Position numbers and translations under genes: made by a program | NCBI GenBank assembly: GCA_024281015.1 | Contig: JAMXLL010000198.1 | Span: 1-38,134, forward strand | Reading direction: 5' to 3' | DNA: 38,134 nucleotides | Source: Candidatus Binataceae bacterium | Lineage (GTDB): Bacteria; Desulfobacterota; Binatia; Binatales; Binataceae | The notes under the pieces: model-generated | What the model was told of the DNA's origin: nothing | Seen by the model: the letters and a program-made list of their open reading frames with translations, nothing else | The model's database searches: none | In this document: positions 36,955 to 38,134 of the stretch, piece by piece | Position numbering within the stretch: the stretch's first letter is position 1 | Layout of the letters: every line of letters starts with the position of its first letter

Positions 36955-37980
36955 TCATTCAGTCTCGTCGCGGCGCTGAAGCGTCGTTTCAGAGGAGGTA
37001 CAATTACTGGAACGTTCGTTACTTCTACTGGAACGTTCGTTACTTCCGAACAACTCCGTTGTCGCGCAGGGCGTGTTGACCCCGGTAAGATGCCGTCGCG
37101 CCGCATTGAGGCAGCGCCATAACTCTTCTGCGTATAAAGCGGCAACTGCTCCTGTAGCCCCAAGCATCAGAGCCACGTAGTTCGCGGGCAATGGGTCGCG
37201 CTTTAAGCGCAAATCCCAATCCGGAGATAGGTCATTCAAATGTAGCAATGAGAGGAATTGGTCAGGATGTAGACAGGCAGTAAGCGATAATCCGCAGAAT
37301 GGGAGCATCTCCAATGCACTGTGAATGTGCTGCTCGGCTGGTCCTATTCTCCTTCGCTTGGCGGTAAAGAAAACGTCCCAGATCGCAGTGCCCTGATGGA
37401 CAATAAAGCCCGCCACCATGGTCGCAAGCACGCCCGCGTTGACGTCCAGGAAGAGACCGGCAAGTGTTGGGACGGCGCCTTCTGCGAGCATCAAGGAATG
37501 TATCGCGCTCTCCGCTACTCCACTGGTCGTCTGAATGTTCTCTCGACGGTGCAATAAGTAGTCGATAAACGACGAAAGGATCCATCCGGGCACAATCAAG
37601 TATGATCTCGAATGCGCCGTTTGAAATCGCTCTCCGGGACCGCCTAGGCTTCCGCCGTACACTATTGCGGAATAGACTTGCGCCGCCGGTCGCCAATGCT
37701 CGAGCGAATCTTCTGATCTGACCACTCCAACGCTGCTAGAACCTCGTTCAGCTGAAGGCCGCTGCTGGACAATAATGTGCGGCAGAGGCGTTTTGGGAGT
37801 CGCCGACCCGGAGAGTGCGAGATCGTATCGTGAATACTGGTCGGATTGAAAACCGGACAATTCAGGGTCGCCAGCTCTGGTGAAAGCTCCTAGGCCGATA
37901 ATGGTGGCTGTCTTAACCGGAAAAAGGAGACTGCCATTCCGGCGTAGCAGCCAGCCTGATGCTATGTAGCCCTCGTGCAA
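36955..37980 (-). CDS. polytopic membrane protein with conserved-looking Asp/Glu/His residues
   Basis: 'DYLLHRRENIQTTSGVAESAIHSLMLAEGAVPTLAGLFLDVNAG...HQGTAIWDVFFTAKRRRIGPAEQHIHSALEMLPF'; the true start is uncertain, since the first ~115 aa look less protein-like. Confidence 0.6.
   Translation of the reverse strand: MHEGYIASGWLLRRNGSLLFPVKTATIIGLGAFTRAGDPELSGFQSDQYSRYDLALSGSATPKTPLPHIIVQQRPSAERGSSSVGVVRSEDSLEHWRPAAQVYSAIVYGGSLGGPGERFQTAHSRSYLIVPGWILSSFIDYLLHRRENIQTTSGVAESAIHSLMLAEGAVPTLAGLFLDVNAGVLATMVAGFIVHQGTAIWDVFFTAKRRRIGPAEQHIHSALEMLPFCGLSLTACLHPDQFLSLLHLNDLSPDWDLRLKRDPLPANYVALMLGATGAVAALYAEELWRCLNAARRHLTGVNTPCATTELFGSNERSSRSNERSSNCTSSETTLQRRDETE
37005..37046. repeat. perfect tandem duplication of 21 bp (tactggaacgttcgttacttc x2)
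   Basis: 37005-37025 and 37026-37046 are identical; in frame in the minus-strand ORF (SNERSSR/SNERSSN). Confidence 0.9.
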
Positions 37981-38134
37981 GTGCTATGCCGCATCTAGTA
38001 CTACCCAAAATACTTGAAATCTTCGCACCCCCTCTGGTGGTGGCGATAAAGGCGGGGGCCGCATCGTGAGCACGTATTCCTGCCGTCGTGAGCTTTTGAA
38101 CCGTCAGCAAGATCCCTTTGCGTTCGTGACGCCG

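Noticed and set aside
1-38134. Search for CRISPR arrays, tRNA/rRNA genes, intact IS elements, phage or toxin-antitoxin/defence genes
   Set aside because: No regularly spaced repeats, cloverleaf-like sequence, transposase/integrase motifs or known defence domains were recognised by eye; a tRNAscan/Infernal/ISfinder run would be needed to be certain.

Overview
The 38 kb window is bacterial, moderately GC-rich and gene-dense. I see no rRNA, tRNA, CRISPR array or intact mobile element. From left to right it holds: (i) a polyprenyl-glycan or lipid glycosylation cluster (two GT39/ArnT-like proteins, one GT2 DPM-synthase-like protein, two SAM methyltransferases); (ii) a catabolic-looking region with two paralogous Baeyer-Villiger-type flavin monooxygenases, a SnoaL-like protein, a MarR-type regulator and a decayed GST gene; (iii) a TRIC/YicG-like channel, an M20 amidohydrolase, a pirin, an SDR, a cupin, and a DAO-type FAD oxidoreductase coupled to an ICL/PEP-mutase-family protein; (iv) an outer-membrane-like protein behind a near-consensus Fur-box-like palindrome, MsrA, a TPR protein and a GNAT; (v) a thioredoxin-fold gene that ORF callers split in two but which is continuous in frame across one TGA in WASW-[TGA]-GCR, followed by a hairpin with the GGUCU apical loop of the E. 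coli fdhF SECIS, so very likely a selenoprotein; (vi) an envelope redox gene run (coiled-coil porin, mono-haem c-type cytochrome, type-1 copper protein, two NHL/TIGR03118-like secreted proteins); (vii) an esterase, a cytochrome b / sulfite-oxidase-type molybdoenzyme fusion, a DUF2892-like protein, a Zn-dependent alcohol dehydrogenase and a His/Glu-rich membrane protein. The strongest findings are the unannotated selenoprotein with a U-x-C redox site and its SECIS-like hairpin, and the Fur-like operator. Family calls come from reading motifs by eye; no database search was run.
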